Shown here: in pieces, positions 52,289 through 62,180 of the stretch
Layout of the letters: each line of letters opens with the position of its first letter
Position numbering within the stretch: position 1 is the first letter of the stretch
Origin: Niastella koreensis GR20-10
GTDB lineage: Bacteria; Bacteroidota; Bacteroidia; Chitinophagales; Chitinophagaceae
Length of the DNA: 64,000 bases
Direction of reading: 5' to 3'
Assembly (NCBI RefSeq): GCF_000246855.1
Contig: NC_016609.1
Coordinates: 5,096,744 to 5,160,743, forward strand
Notes under the pieces: model-generated
Database searches by the model: none
Told to the model about the DNA's origin: nothing
The model's input: the letters and a program-made list of their open reading frames with translations, nothing else
Position numbers and translations under genes: made by a program

Positions 52289-53403
52289 TCGCCAAAAAGC
52301 GATTCCAGCTTCTGGTTAAGCGTTTCACCGCGTAAACCGGTAGCCACTATTTTACCAGAGGGATCAACCAGGAAGCTGGCAGGTACGGCACGGATGCCAT
52401 ACAGTACAGCTACTTCATTGCTCCAGCCCTTGAGGTCAGAAACCTGGGTCCAGGGCAATGCATCATGTTCAACCGCTTTTAACCAGGGGTCTTTATCTTT
52501 ATCGAGCGATACACTAAGGATATCGAATCCTTTGCTGTTGTACATTTTGTATTGTTTCAACAGGTTGGGATTTTCAGCCCGGCAGGGTCCGCACCAGCTG
52601 GCCCAGAATTCGATCAATACGTATTTGCCTTTGTAATCGGCCAGTTTAACCTGTTTGCCATCGGGTGTACTTTGGGTAAACTCCTGGGCAGGTTTTCCTT
52701 CTTCTACCTTGCTTAACAGATCGATGCGGGCAGCGATCTCTTTACCGATATTAGACTCCTTTATAGAAGGGTCCAGTTTATCGTACATTTTAATAGCAGC
52801 GGGCAGGGTGTTGGTGGCCGTATAAGCCAATAATTCTTTGGCGCCGATATAGCTTTTAGGATGTTCGCTCACATAGGCAACACGGGCTTTGAATTCCCAG
52901 TTATACTGGCTGTCGGCTTTTGCCTGCAGTATTTTTGCCGTTACACTGTCACCGGCCTGTTTGGTGTCATATGCCTTTTGAAACAACGCGATGGTCCTTT
53001 TGCGGTTGTCCATCAGTTTTTGACTAAATGCCTCAAACTCCTGCGTAGCGCCTTTGCCGGTTACTTTGGTATTGTACAGGCTGTCCTGGTCGGCTACTAT
53101 GGCGATGGGGATGTTTTCAATAAACAGGTCGATCTTTACTTTAAAGGTCTTTGTAAAAATAAAACCGGGAACGGGCTCCTCTACATGTCCTTTAAAGGAG
53201 AAGCTGCCATTGATGGCTTTTACCGTATCGGTTTTGGAAGAACCCATAGTGCCATAGTTCAGGTACACTATGCTATCGGTCATATGCGCCACTTTAACGG
53301 TAATGGCAAATTGCGGTATTTTCTTTTGTGCTGCAGCAGGGCTGGCTATCAACAGCAGGGCGCCCGCTTTCAACAGTAATGGTCTCAGTAAGTTCTTGTT
53401 CAT
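52270..53403 (-). CDS. TlpA-like thioredoxin with DUF4369-type N-terminal domain
   Basis: 377 aa. Signal peptide (about residues 8-25, ending PAAAQ), then a beta-rich N-terminal domain of DUF4369 type (about 30-135, with SIVYLNYGTMGSSKTDTVKA and GSFSFKGHVEEP), a helical linker, and a C-terminal AhpC/TSA-thioredoxin domain with WCGPC at 270-274 and cis-Pro segment AVPASF. Predicted periplasmic disulphide reductase. It is the last gene of locus 2, 24 bases after the PKD-like gene. The corresponding locus 1 protein is shorter (285 aa) and is followed by a metalloprotease that is absent here. Confidence 0.92.
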   Translation of the reverse strand: MNKNLLRPLLLKAGALLLIASPAAAQKKIPQFAITVKVAHMTDSIVYLNYGTMGSSKTDTVKAINGSFSFKGHVEEPVPGFIFTKTFKVKIDLFIENIPIAIVADQDSLYNTKVTGKGATQEFEAFSQKLMDNRKRTIALFQKAYDTKQAGDSVTAKILQAKADSQYNWEFKARVAYVSEHPKSYIGAKELLAYTATNTLPAAIKMYDKLDPSIKESNIGKEIAARIDLLSKVEEGKPAQEFTQSTPDGKQVKLADYKGKYVLIEFWASWCGPCRAENPNLLKQYKMYNSKGFDILSVSLDKDKDPWLKAVEHDALPWTQVSDLKGWSNEVAVLYGIRAVPASFLVDPSGKIVATGLRGETLNQKLESLFGEQNAKR

Positions 53404-53427
53404 CTATTGTTTTTTATAATTAATTAT

Positions 53428-54849
53428 TTAATCTCTTTCATCTACATCAATGGGCGAACCGGGAATGCCATCGATCTTTTTTATTAAGTTACCCAGGATG
53501 CCATTGGTGATATCATACCAGTATACACTTCCATCAACACCAACAACCAGTGTATTGTCATTATTGATCAATTTGAGCATGGTGATGGTTTTACCACCCA
53601 GGCTCAGGTTGAGTGGAAAGTATTGCTGGTTCGATGGTGTATAACTATAGATCTTATCGCCCGAAGTAAAGTAAATGATATCCCCATTCGTTGTAGTACC
53701 TGCCCATTTGGTGTTGGCTGTTATCAGGGATGGCTGTGGGAAGGGGCGATAGTATAAAGGTGTCATTTGAACAAATCCCATATACATCATCTGCATACCC
53801 AATTCATACAAAGTACCATCGGCAGCTTTGTTAATAGCATAACAGTTAACAGTGCTGGACAGGTTAAGGAACTGAAGATCGAGCGAAATATTCTTGGGGT
53901 CAAAAGCCGTAGTACTGGTTACCTGGTAGTTACTTCCCAAATAAGCAGGGCCGCCAAAGTTAGTAAACGCGGCAAATTGCTTGTGTTGGGTATCATAGCC
54001 CAGCATCAATGGTACATTACCCACTACGCGATCGTACAGGGTGTAGTCGCCATTGGCCGGTGCGCCAAAAAAGCCATAGGTATCCCCGTAATAATAAGTT
54101 TGCCAGGCGCCTTCATACAGCTTTCCATTGATAACACCCCGCAAAACGCCATTTTCGGTACCATCTACATGACCGACCCTGGCCGCTGCCGGCTGATCGA
54201 AAAAGTCAGAACGAAGCGTTTGATATTGTAATAAGGTATTAGTAGACAGGTGCACACCGCCGTCATCGGTACCTTTGCAAATGATCCAGTAGCCTAATGT
54301 TGGCACCGGTGAAACCTGTTGCTTTACCAGGTTTATTACCTGCGTTGGTTTACCTGGCAGATCAACGCCATGTAATGCTTTGTAAATATCCGGCATGATG
54401 GTTTTGTCGGGTTTTACAAAACAAAGCTGTGTTACATTATTTACCAGACTTAATACCACGGTGCCTGCAGTAAATTCGGTAGTACCTCTTACATTGAAGT
54501 CCCGGAAGTATTTCATCCCGTTCGAGCTATCGGTAATTGTCAGGCGTACCGGATAGATGTCGGGGTCAAGATTGAAGACATATTTAAACGTACTCCCGGT
54601 CAATGTGGTATCCCACAATTTTTTCGGGTTCCCGAGCCGCCAGGTATAAGAATAACGGGCTTTAGGATCGGTACTGGTAACTGTAGGTTTTACAACCAGG
54701 GTATCGCCAATAGCTATATTATATAAAGTATCAAGATTAGTAATAGTAGGCGCCACTACCGGGCTGTAATCGTAGTTACCTTTATCTTTATAACAGGCCA
54801 GCTGGAACAATGCAAGCACTGTAAGCATCACCAATAATAATCGCTTCAT
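53428..54849 (-). CDS. PKD-like family lipoprotein, locus 2
   Basis: 473 aa. The lipoprotein signal ends LFQLACYKDKGNYDYSP, a phrase typical of this family's N terminus. PKD/Ig-like beta domains follow (ITNLDTLYNIAIGDTLVVKP; YSYTWRLGN), then a long beta-blade region with GDIIYFTSGDKIYSYTP and LVVGVDGSVYWYDI. It probably sits on the cell surface and assists the SusCD complex. It is 28 bases after the DUF4843-type gene. Equivalent of 12375-13883 in locus 1. Confidence 0.85.
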   Translation of the reverse strand: MKRLLLVMLTVLALFQLACYKDKGNYDYSPVVAPTITNLDTLYNIAIGDTLVVKPTVTSTDPKARYSYTWRLGNPKKLWDTTLTGSTFKYVFNLDPDIYPVRLTITDSSNGMKYFRDFNVRGTTEFTAGTVVLSLVNNVTQLCFVKPDKTIMPDIYKALHGVDLPGKPTQVINLVKQQVSPVPTLGYWIICKGTDDGGVHLSTNTLLQYQTLRSDFFDQPAAARVGHVDGTENGVLRGVINGKLYEGAWQTYYYGDTYGFFGAPANGDYTLYDRVVGNVPLMLGYDTQHKQFAAFTNFGGPAYLGSNYQVTSTTAFDPKNISLDLQFLNLSSTVNCYAINKAADGTLYELGMQMMYMGFVQMTPLYYRPFPQPSLITANTKWAGTTTNGDIIYFTSGDKIYSYTPSNQQYFPLNLSLGGKTITMLKLINNDNTLVVGVDGSVYWYDITNGILGNLIKKIDGIPGSPIDVDERD

Positions 54850-54877
54850 TGAATAATTTTTAAGCAGTTAATCCAAA

Positions 54878-55678
54878 TCACTTTACCTGTTGATTATTCT
54901 CATCCATAAAGTAAAAATTACCTGATGAGTTATCTTTCTTATACAGGAAGGTTTTATCCGGCGATTGTGCCTGATAAAAGTCCTTATTACCATCCGGTCT
55001 GTCTTTTAGCACATACCCTTTGTCAGGGTTGTTCGCTATCCACGTTGCAGGGCTGGTAAGCAAGCTCTGCAGCTTTGCCGTATAATAGATCCAGATAGGC
55101 TGTGAAAATGAGCCTACAGGAACATCTTCGGTAGTAGCAGACAACCTGAACAATTGATACTTCACTATTGAATAGCTGCCACCCGGGCACTTGTCCCACC
55201 AGATGGGTTTTTCGAGCCGGTTCGAGAACACTACTCTTGTGGAGGTTTGTTCGGCAATATCAGCGTTAAAATCTGCCGTAGGAACAATCTGAAGCTTCAG
55301 TACAAATGATTGTTTGAACAGCATGGTATCGTTATTGTACAGGATTACCGGTACAGACCCATACCCATTGTTTGCCGTAAGCGTGTACTGGTCTTTTAAA
55401 GGCTCATAGTGCTTTTTCACCACCGCCGTGGTAGCCGAATCAACCACCTTCACCGAAAATACCCGGTCTTTGTCTACACGGTCACCGGAGATCCTTACAG
55501 GCACCCACACCGTATCCTTTAATCTTTCGGGATGCAGGGCAAATGTGTATAACACGCTGTCGGTGCTATTTACATTAAAATAAATATTGGGGGCGCCATG
55601 AAAGCCGGCTATATCTTTTTTCTGACAGGCTGAGATGAACACAACAGCCGCCAATATAATGATCGTGATCTTCTTCAT
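54878..55678 (-). CDS. DUF4843 domain lipoprotein, locus 2
   Basis: 266 aa. The lipoprotein signal ends VVFISACQKKD. The DUF4843 pattern includes APNIYFNVNSTDSVLYTFAL and LKDTVWVPVRISGD. Function unknown; members are found behind SusD in Bacteroidota. It starts 15 bases after the SusD stop. Equivalent of 13904-14731 in locus 1. Confidence 0.85.
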   Translation of the reverse strand: MKKITIIILAAVVFISACQKKDIAGFHGAPNIYFNVNSTDSVLYTFALHPERLKDTVWVPVRISGDRVDKDRVFSVKVVDSATTAVVKKHYEPLKDQYTLTANNGYGSVPVILYNNDTMLFKQSFVLKLQIVPTADFNADIAEQTSTRVVFSNRLEKPIWWDKCPGGSYSIVKYQLFRLSATTEDVPVGSFSQPIWIYYTAKLQSLLTSPATWIANNPDKGYVLKDRPDGNKDFYQAQSPDKTFLYKKDNSSGNFYFMDENNQQVK

Positions 55679-55693
55679 AAAAATTGCGGTTGT

Positions 55694-57166
55694 TTAGCGG
55701 TTACCAAATTCAATTTCATCATTAGGCAGCGGCATCACAAACAACTTATCCGATGCTGTAATAGCTCCGCCCGTGAGGTTGGGAAAATTTGTGTTCAACC
55801 TTTTATACATATAGAAGATCTGGCCTTCTCCATAGGTTTCCTTCCGCTCTTCTTTTATCAGTTCCTGGATCAACTGGTCTTTACTGTTCACCACCACGTC
55901 CTGCATTCCTCCGCGGTTACGCCGTACTAAATTCAGGTATTCAACAGACTGAGTAGGGTTGACATCATAGGAACTTTCCGAAGCGATATAATACATTTCG
56001 CTTAACCGCATGGCGGGCAGTACCAGGTTGTACAGGTTTGTTTCCGGATCGCGTTTGTATTTTTGCAATTCATACAGCTTTGGGCTATAGGTAGCGCCAC
56101 TTGGCAACAACCAGTTCGTGGGCCGGAAATCACGGGCGCCTGCAGTTGATTTCTCGTAAATGGCGTCCCCGGCATCTACATCAATAACCAGGCTGTTCAC
56201 CCCTGCATTGAACTTGGCAGCCAGTGTATCTTTCATATTCGGAACATACCAGGCAAACAGCAGTTCTTTATACATGATCCGGTCTTTCTTCTTCGTATCT
56301 GTCTGGTTAAAATCACTGTTTACTATCCAGGGGAATTTATTGGAGTTGATCACTTCCAGCGCATTGCCAAGCGCATCACTCATTTTTTCCCGGTACAGGT
56401 TCACCCTGGCCAGTTCGCCGCAAATAGCATAATAATTCATGCGGTGACGCCGGTTCTGCAAAAACAGGTTGGGGTTTTGCTGCTCTGAAGGATGGCCATT
56501 GCTATCGGTTGCATAGCTGGGCACATACGAAGCCGAAAGAATAGGATCAACCGGGCGAATCAGGTCTTTGGCCTGTGAAAGGTCTGTGGCTACGTTGTTA
56601 AGCACCTCTGTTACGGTTGATAAAGCGGTAACCTTATTTGAAAAATCAGTGACATAAGGAATGGCTTTGGCGTTGGGATTGCTTTTGAACGAAGGAGCAA
56701 ATAACCGCAACAGATCAAAGTGCAAATAGCCCCGCATGGCCAGCGCTTCTGCTTTTATCAGCGCATACATATCGCCGGTCAATACACTCTTATTTGTTTC
56801 CACATTCTGAAGTATCAGGTTGCAATTGGCAATGCCATGGTACAACCCCGTCCACACCGTATCTTTCTTTGCCATAAAATACGGGTCCCGGTAATTGTAA
56901 GCGGCCGTTTGCTTGTAATGCAGATAATCTTCAGGTATTATATAATAATTTTGCGCCAGCACTTCGGGCAAACCACAGGTCAATTCATAACCATACAGGT
57001 TCTGGTTGGTACAGCTTGAATAAATGCCGTTCAACGCATCCTGGAATCCATCGGGCGTTTTAAACATTTCGTCTGCCGACACCTGCGATACAGGCTTTAC
57101 ATCCAGCCATTTTTTACACGATGACAATGTAACCAATGTGATCGCGATCAGTATATATTTATTCAT
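55694..57166 (-). CDS. SusD/RagB-family surface lipoprotein, locus 2
   Basis: 490 aa from the ATG at 57166; a TTG three codons upstream is less likely. The lipobox is in VTLSSCKKWLDVKPVSQV, which shares KKWLDVKP with the locus 1 SusD. TPR-like helices include EALAMRGYLHFDLLRLFAP, and the C-terminal SusD domain is MRLSEMYYIASES and LIKEERKETYGEGQIFYMYK. It starts nine bases after the SusC stop. Confidence 0.95.
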   Translation of the reverse strand: MNKYILIAITLVTLSSCKKWLDVKPVSQVSADEMFKTPDGFQDALNGIYSSCTNQNLYGYELTCGLPEVLAQNYYIIPEDYLHYKQTAAYNYRDPYFMAKKDTVWTGLYHGIANCNLILQNVETNKSVLTGDMYALIKAEALAMRGYLHFDLLRLFAPSFKSNPNAKAIPYVTDFSNKVTALSTVTEVLNNVATDLSQAKDLIRPVDPILSASYVPSYATDSNGHPSEQQNPNLFLQNRRHRMNYYAICGELARVNLYREKMSDALGNALEVINSNKFPWIVNSDFNQTDTKKKDRIMYKELLFAWYVPNMKDTLAAKFNAGVNSLVIDVDAGDAIYEKSTAGARDFRPTNWLLPSGATYSPKLYELQKYKRDPETNLYNLVLPAMRLSEMYYIASESSYDVNPTQSVEYLNLVRRNRGGMQDVVVNSKDQLIQELIKEERKETYGEGQIFYMYKRLNTNFPNLTGGAITASDKLFVMPLPNDEIEFGNR

Positions 57167-57175
57167 ATCCCCCAA

Positions 57176-60100
57176 TTAAAAGCTTGTTTGAATAGAAAAT
57201 GTATAACTCCGGGCAAATGGATAGTCGATACCCCGTTCTGCTTTCATGGTGCCCCAGTACCAGGTATCGTTCGTAGTAAACGTAACCCGCAGGTTGCGCA
57301 TACCCAGTCTGCTATAGAGCTTTTTATCAAAATCGTACGACAGGAACAGCGTTGACAGATCCAGCACATTGTCTTTTTGAACAAACCTGTCTGTAGCATT
57401 GGTAGAGTTCAGGTCGGTGATGCTCTTGTACAGAGCTTTATCACCAGGCTTCTTCCACCGCTGTGTAAGCACCCTGCTGTCGACATTGTAATGGGGGTCG
57501 GCATTTTCTACCCTGTCTACCAGCGTTTGATTATACTCCTTACCACCGAAGCGCGTATAAAAGAGCACATTCAACATCCAGTGTTTGTAAGTAACATTCG
57601 TTCCAAAATAGCCGGTGGCCGTTGGGGTATTATCACCTACCGGTACAATGTCTTTTACATCCCAGATATAGGTATAAGTGCCATCTTTTTTAACAAAGAT
57701 CTCCTTTCCGTTTTCCGGATCTATACCTTTGGAACGAACGGCATAGATCGCATTCATCGACTGGCCTTCGTTAAAGCGCAACAGGGGTTCGCCTTTATAC
57801 GTGTCTGATGTTTGCTGCTTATCGGCATTATCGTTGTATGTTTTCAGGGAGTTGGAGATCTTCAGGATCTTGTTTTCGTTGTGCACCAGGTTGGCGGTGA
57901 GGTTTATCGTCCAGTCGCGGTTCTTAAATGCAGTTACCTTCAGGTTCATTTCCATCCCGGTATTTCTTATATCGCCGAGGTTTTCTTTGTAACTGGAAAA
58001 ACCGGTTGAAGGGGGCAGCGAAATATCGGCCAGCATGCCATGGGTGATCTTTTGATAATACCTGGCACTTACATACAGCCTGTCGTGTAAAACACCCAGG
58101 TCTACGCCCACATCATAGTTGTTGGTCTTTTGCCATTTCAACCCCTCGTTGCCGTAAGTTGATACAACTGCCCCAATCCCGGTTGAATACCAGTTGCCGG
58201 TATAGTAATCATAGGTTGTTTTTGATTGATAAGGGGGAAAGTTTACCTGACCGGTTACCCCTGTGCTTACCCGCACCCGCAACGTACTGATGTTGCTGTT
58301 CATTAAGAAATCTTCCTTGTGTACATTCCAGCCAACACCAAACGCCCAGAAAGGCGCTGTTTTATTGTCGTTACCAAATTTTGAAGAGCCATCTATCCTG
58401 CCCGACAGATCGGCCATATATTTATTGCGGTAAGAATAGTTTACCGACAATAATCCACCGATCAGTCTTGTTTGCTCATAGTCGGCACTGGGTGCACTGT
58501 TCAGGGCATAGCTATTGGCAAAGGCGATATTGGTAAACCGGTCGTTGGGAAAACCAACTGCCCTTATGCTCTTCATATCCATGGATGACGTTTGCACATT
58601 GGCGCCGGTAGCCAGGTTAATGTAATGCTCGCCCAGTTGTTTATTATAATTCAGGGTAAAATTTCCATCCAGGATGTTCTCATCATTGGTACTGTAGTCA
58701 TAACTACCCTTCTCTTTTATGCGGCTGGCATCGTAGTAATAAAACTCATTGGCCAGGGGTGATAAAAAGCGGTCTGTATTGTATTTGCGTTTGGTAGCAC
58801 TGATAAGGGCCCGTAACTGTAATGCATTGGTGATGTTCCAGTTGGCTGAAAAGGCATCTATCAGCTCAATATATTTGTTCCTGTCAAAACTATGCAGCGT
58901 GCTGTTGTACATAGGGTTTAATACAGCCGAATTGCTAAACTGAGCCGCACCCTGCTGGTGTGTATCGATGAGCCAGTTATCCACTACCTGAATTATTTTA
59001 CCAGTGGAATCGGTTTTGGGGTAGTAAGGATTCATGCGTACGTAATTGGAAAACGAGCCATAGGGCGATTCCGTACCATTTACCTGGGTTACCATAAGAG
59101 AATTCTTAAAAATAAATTTTTTACTGGGGGCATAAGACAGATCTGAACCCAGGCTGTACCGGTCGCGGCCCGAGCCTTTCATTACACCCGGCTGGGTTTG
59201 GTATCGTAAACTAACTGCATAACGAACGGCTTGTGAACCGCCCTCTACATACAGCGAGTGTTTTTGTGCAAAGGCCGTTGTTACCGGTTGCGACAGCCAA
59301 TAAGTATTTACACCCGCCGCTACGTTGGCATATTTCTTATAGAATATTTCATCCTGCTGGTCCTGCGACAACTGCGCATTGTTATCATATACGCCTGCGA
59401 GTTTTTCATATTTTAGTTTATCGGCTGCATTCAACACATGATAGTCGGTCAAATCGGGAGTTGAAACTGACATGTCACCATTGTATGTAACAATCAGCTT
59501 TCCTTCCTTTGGCGCTTTGGTGGTGATCACCAATACGCCATTGGCGGCCCGGGAACCGTACACCGCTGTTGCTGCCGCATCTTTCAGCAGGGTAACCGAT
59601 TGTACTCGGTTAATATCCAGGTCATACACCTTTTCAACACTTACTTCATATCCATCGAGAATGAAGGTAGGGAGGTTCACGTTCCCCGCCAGGTTATTGC
59701 GCGTAAGCACGCCCTGGGCTCCGGAAGGCAATGAAGCAGCGCCCCGTACATTCACCTGGGGTAGTGAATTGGGATTAGAACCCAACAAATTATTCTGCTG
59801 TACCTGGAAGGAAGGATCGTAAGCCTGGATGCTTTGTAAAATATTTACCGGGTTCACCTTCTTCAGGTCGTCACCCGATACGGTAACCGCATTACCGGTA
59901 AAGCTTTCTTTTTTGATTTGCTGGTAACCGGTGATCACCACATCGCTCATGGGATCTTTATTCGCTTTCAGTTTTATCGACAGCTGGCCTTCTTTTGCCG
60001 GCACTTCCACATTTTCAAAACCCACATAACTGATCGTCAGCATGGTACCGGGTTTTACCCTGATAACGAAATTACCGGAGCCATCGGTTACAGTTCCTAT

Positions 60101-60592
60101 CTTGCTGCCTTTTATCAACACGTTTCCACCCACGATAGGAGTGCCTGACACTCCGTCTATTACCTTACCGCGAAAATCCACGGCAGGCACTGTATCCACC
60201 TGTTTTACGCCGGCAGGCACTGGTACCGGGGCCCTGTCGTTTACCACAATGGTTTTGTTCACAATACTGTAGGTTACAGGTTGCGCTTCAAAAACCAGAT
60301 CAAGCACTTCTTTCAGGCCTTTGTTTTTTACATCTATGCTTACCGGATGTGTTTTCTGCAACAGGCGCAGGTTATAAAAAAACACATAGCCTGTTTGCTT
60401 TTTAATTTCCCGGAAAAGCTTCTGCAGAGGAATGTTCTCTTTAGATACGGTTACCGTTTGTGAAAAACCCGCCGCAGATACCTGTAGGAAGCCCGCCAAT
60501 ATGAAAACAGCGGTTAACTTCATAACCAGAATAGTTTTGGACTTTACCCGCTGTGGTATGCGCACAGCTTGGTAAAGATTAGTAAAAATCAT
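57176..60592 (-). CDS. SusC/RagA TonB-dependent transporter with STN signalling domain, locus 2
   Basis: 1138 aa from the ATG at 60592 (MIFTNLYQAVRIPQ...), a common family start; the frame is open to 60700, and an ATG at 60523 gives the bare signal peptide MKLTAVFILAGFLQ. STN domain (about residues 50-125: LQKLFREIKKQTGYVFFYN), carboxypeptidase-regulatory-like domain (about 145-220: VSGTPIVGGNVLIKG), plug (VVITGYQQIKKESFTGNAV) and barrel ending FSIQTSF. It imports substrate and signals to the FecR encoded upstream. The end region ERGIDYPFARSYTF parallels ERGLDYPYTRQISF of the locus 1 protein, so the two are paralogues. Confidence 0.95.
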   Translation of the reverse strand: MIFTNLYQAVRIPQRVKSKTILVMKLTAVFILAGFLQVSAAGFSQTVTVSKENIPLQKLFREIKKQTGYVFFYNLRLLQKTHPVSIDVKNKGLKEVLDLVFEAQPVTYSIVNKTIVVNDRAPVPVPAGVKQVDTVPAVDFRGKVIDGVSGTPIVGGNVLIKGSKIGTVTDGSGNFVIRVKPGTMLTISYVGFENVEVPAKEGQLSIKLKANKDPMSDVVITGYQQIKKESFTGNAVTVSGDDLKKVNPVNILQSIQAYDPSFQVQQNNLLGSNPNSLPQVNVRGAASLPSGAQGVLTRNNLAGNVNLPTFILDGYEVSVEKVYDLDINRVQSVTLLKDAAATAVYGSRAANGVLVITTKAPKEGKLIVTYNGDMSVSTPDLTDYHVLNAADKLKYEKLAGVYDNNAQLSQDQQDEIFYKKYANVAAGVNTYWLSQPVTTAFAQKHSLYVEGGSQAVRYAVSLRYQTQPGVMKGSGRDRYSLGSDLSYAPSKKFIFKNSLMVTQVNGTESPYGSFSNYVRMNPYYPKTDSTGKIIQVVDNWLIDTHQQGAAQFSNSAVLNPMYNSTLHSFDRNKYIELIDAFSANWNITNALQLRALISATKRKYNTDRFLSPLANEFYYYDASRIKEKGSYDYSTNDENILDGNFTLNYNKQLGEHYINLATGANVQTSSMDMKSIRAVGFPNDRFTNIAFANSYALNSAPSADYEQTRLIGGLLSVNYSYRNKYMADLSGRIDGSSKFGNDNKTAPFWAFGVGWNVHKEDFLMNSNISTLRVRVSTGVTGQVNFPPYQSKTTYDYYTGNWYSTGIGAVVSTYGNEGLKWQKTNNYDVGVDLGVLHDRLYVSARYYQKITHGMLADISLPPSTGFSSYKENLGDIRNTGMEMNLKVTAFKNRDWTINLTANLVHNENKILKISNSLKTYNDNADKQQTSDTYKGEPLLRFNEGQSMNAIYAVRSKGIDPENGKEIFVKKDGTYTYIWDVKDIVPVGDNTPTATGYFGTNVTYKHWMLNVLFYTRFGGKEYNQTLVDRVENADPHYNVDSRVLTQRWKKPGDKALYKSITDLNSTNATDRFVQKDNVLDLSTLFLSYDFDKKLYSRLGMRNLRVTFTTNDTWYWGTMKAERGIDYPFARSYTFSIQTSF

Positions 60593-60826
60593 ACTTTTAA
60601 AATTGGGTAAACAAATAACAGTTTCGACGCTTTTAGAGAGTTTGCCCAAATTCGGCCGGTTGCGTTCCAGCGCTTCCGGCTTCCTTTTTTTGGCAGTCAA
60701 TGAGTCCGGGAAAAATCAGGTCTTTCTCATGTTTGTGACAGTTTTGGTTAAAATGAACAATGGGGTTTAGCAGTTATATAGAATAAGATCCACGGTTCAT
60801 GGCAGTTGTTTAGCGTCTTGCTTTTT

Positions 60827-61999
60827 TCATGGTAATACTGTTATTTTTCTTCCTTCTATTTTACAATGTACGTTACTCAGTTCCAGTATTTTGAATACTT
60901 CCTGGATGTTGCTGCTGCGGAGGATCTCCCCTTCAAACTTTTCGGTGGGCACTTTACCGGCATACACAATTTCCACATCGTACCACCTGGCTATTTCGCG
61001 CATTACGGTTTCCACACTGGCTTCGTTGAATACAAAGCGGCCATCTTTCCAGGCAACGGCCTCTTCTACATCTGCATGTTCATCCAGCGACATTTTCCCA
61101 CTGCTTTTGGTTAACTGCGCCTGCTGGCCCGGTTTCAGAATAAAATGGCTTTCGGTGCTGGTCATATCCACTGATCCTTCGAGCAGGGTTGTTTTTACGA
61201 CCGACTCATCCAGGTAAGCCTTGATGTTGAAATGTGTTCCCAACACTTGTACTTTACCACCACCAGGCCTGCCGTTAACAGAAATGATGTCAACAATGAA
61301 AGGCAGGTTGTTGTGGTTCACTTCAAAATAGGCCTCACCGGTTAAATCAACAGTCCGGTCTTTTCCTGTGAAGCCGGCGGGAAAGCGCAAAGTAGATTCC
61401 GCGTTCAACCATACTTTGGTGCCATCAGGTAAAACCACCTGATACTGGCCGCCACGCGGGGTGCTGATCGTATTCCAGGCAACGGCATCCTGATTACCAT
61501 TGTGCCGGGATTCGTAGACCAACTGACCATCCTGCTTTTTTAGCACGATGGTTTTTCCCTGCTGGCTGAGGGCACCATTGGCAGCACTGTCGAGCACGAT
61601 CACTGAGCCGTCTCCCAAGGTTAAAAGCGCTTTATTCCCGCCTGGCATCACGGGTTGGATTCCGGGTTTAGGGGTATGAACAATTGCGGGTACCGGATTT
61701 TTATGGGTAAACAAAAAATAACCCGCCGTGGTCATCAACATCAAAGTACCTGCTGCCACCCACCACGTGCGTTGTTTTCGCCATATAGGTATCACCCGTT
61801 CAGCGGTTACTGAGGTAAGCACTTCCTGTACGTTGCTGTATATTCTTGCGCCCACCACTTCTTCTTCGACTTCAGTCAACGGGTTGTATATGTCATTGCG
61901 CCGTTCGTTATACCACCCTTCTACCTGTTCTTTTTCTTCTTTAGAACAGGTACCCAGGCGATAGCGTTGTATCAGGTCGCTGAATTGGTTAGCATCCAT
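60827..61999 (-). CDS. FecR-family anti-sigma factor, locus 2
   Basis: 390 aa. Cytoplasmic N terminus (about 1-70), TM helix (about 74-92, WWVAAGTLMLMTTAGYFLF), FecR domain (about 105-275 with LPDGTKVWLNAESTLRFP and GEAYFEVNH), and C-terminal DUF4974 (about 310-390: FEGEILRSSNIQEVFKILEL). It transmits the SusC signal to the sigma factor. It lacks the repeat-encoded insert found in the locus 1 FecR between SVDMTS and ILKPGQQ. It lies 181 bases after the sigma gene; that spacer holds a palindrome. Confidence 0.93.
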   Translation of the reverse strand: MDANQFSDLIQRYRLGTCSKEEKEQVEGWYNERRNDIYNPLTEVEEEVVGARIYSNVQEVLTSVTAERVIPIWRKQRTWWVAAGTLMLMTTAGYFLFTHKNPVPAIVHTPKPGIQPVMPGGNKALLTLGDGSVIVLDSAANGALSQQGKTIVLKKQDGQLVYESRHNGNQDAVAWNTISTPRGGQYQVVLPDGTKVWLNAESTLRFPAGFTGKDRTVDLTGEAYFEVNHNNLPFIVDIISVNGRPGGGKVQVLGTHFNIKAYLDESVVKTTLLEGSVDMTSTESHFILKPGQQAQLTKSSGKMSLDEHADVEEAVAWKDGRFVFNEASVETVMREIARWYDVEIVYAGKVPTEKFEGEILRSSNIQEVFKILELSNVHCKIEGRKITVLP

Positions 62000-62130
62000 A
62001 ATTCATTCAAGGTTTTAGGAAAGGTTGAGTTAATTGGCAGGCAGGTTAGATAGATCTTAGTCGGAAAAGAAGAAAGGAGGTGGTAGAAGAAAGTGAAGTT
62101 TTTTTTAAATAATTATGAAGTTTGTGGGCC

Positions 62131-62167
62131 TCCCGGCTCCGCCAGCTGGCGGAAGGGGGAGGAATGA
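62131..62167. repeat. Palindrome copy between sigma and fecR genes of locus 2
   Basis: The 16-bp perfect palindrome TCCGCCAGCTGGCGGA (62138-62153) is flanked by CCTCCC and GGGAGG arms that extend the pairing with a few mismatches. It is the third copy in the window and lies in a transcribed spacer of the sigma-fecR operon. Confidence 0.8.
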
Positions 62168-62180
62168 AGTGACTTTTTAA

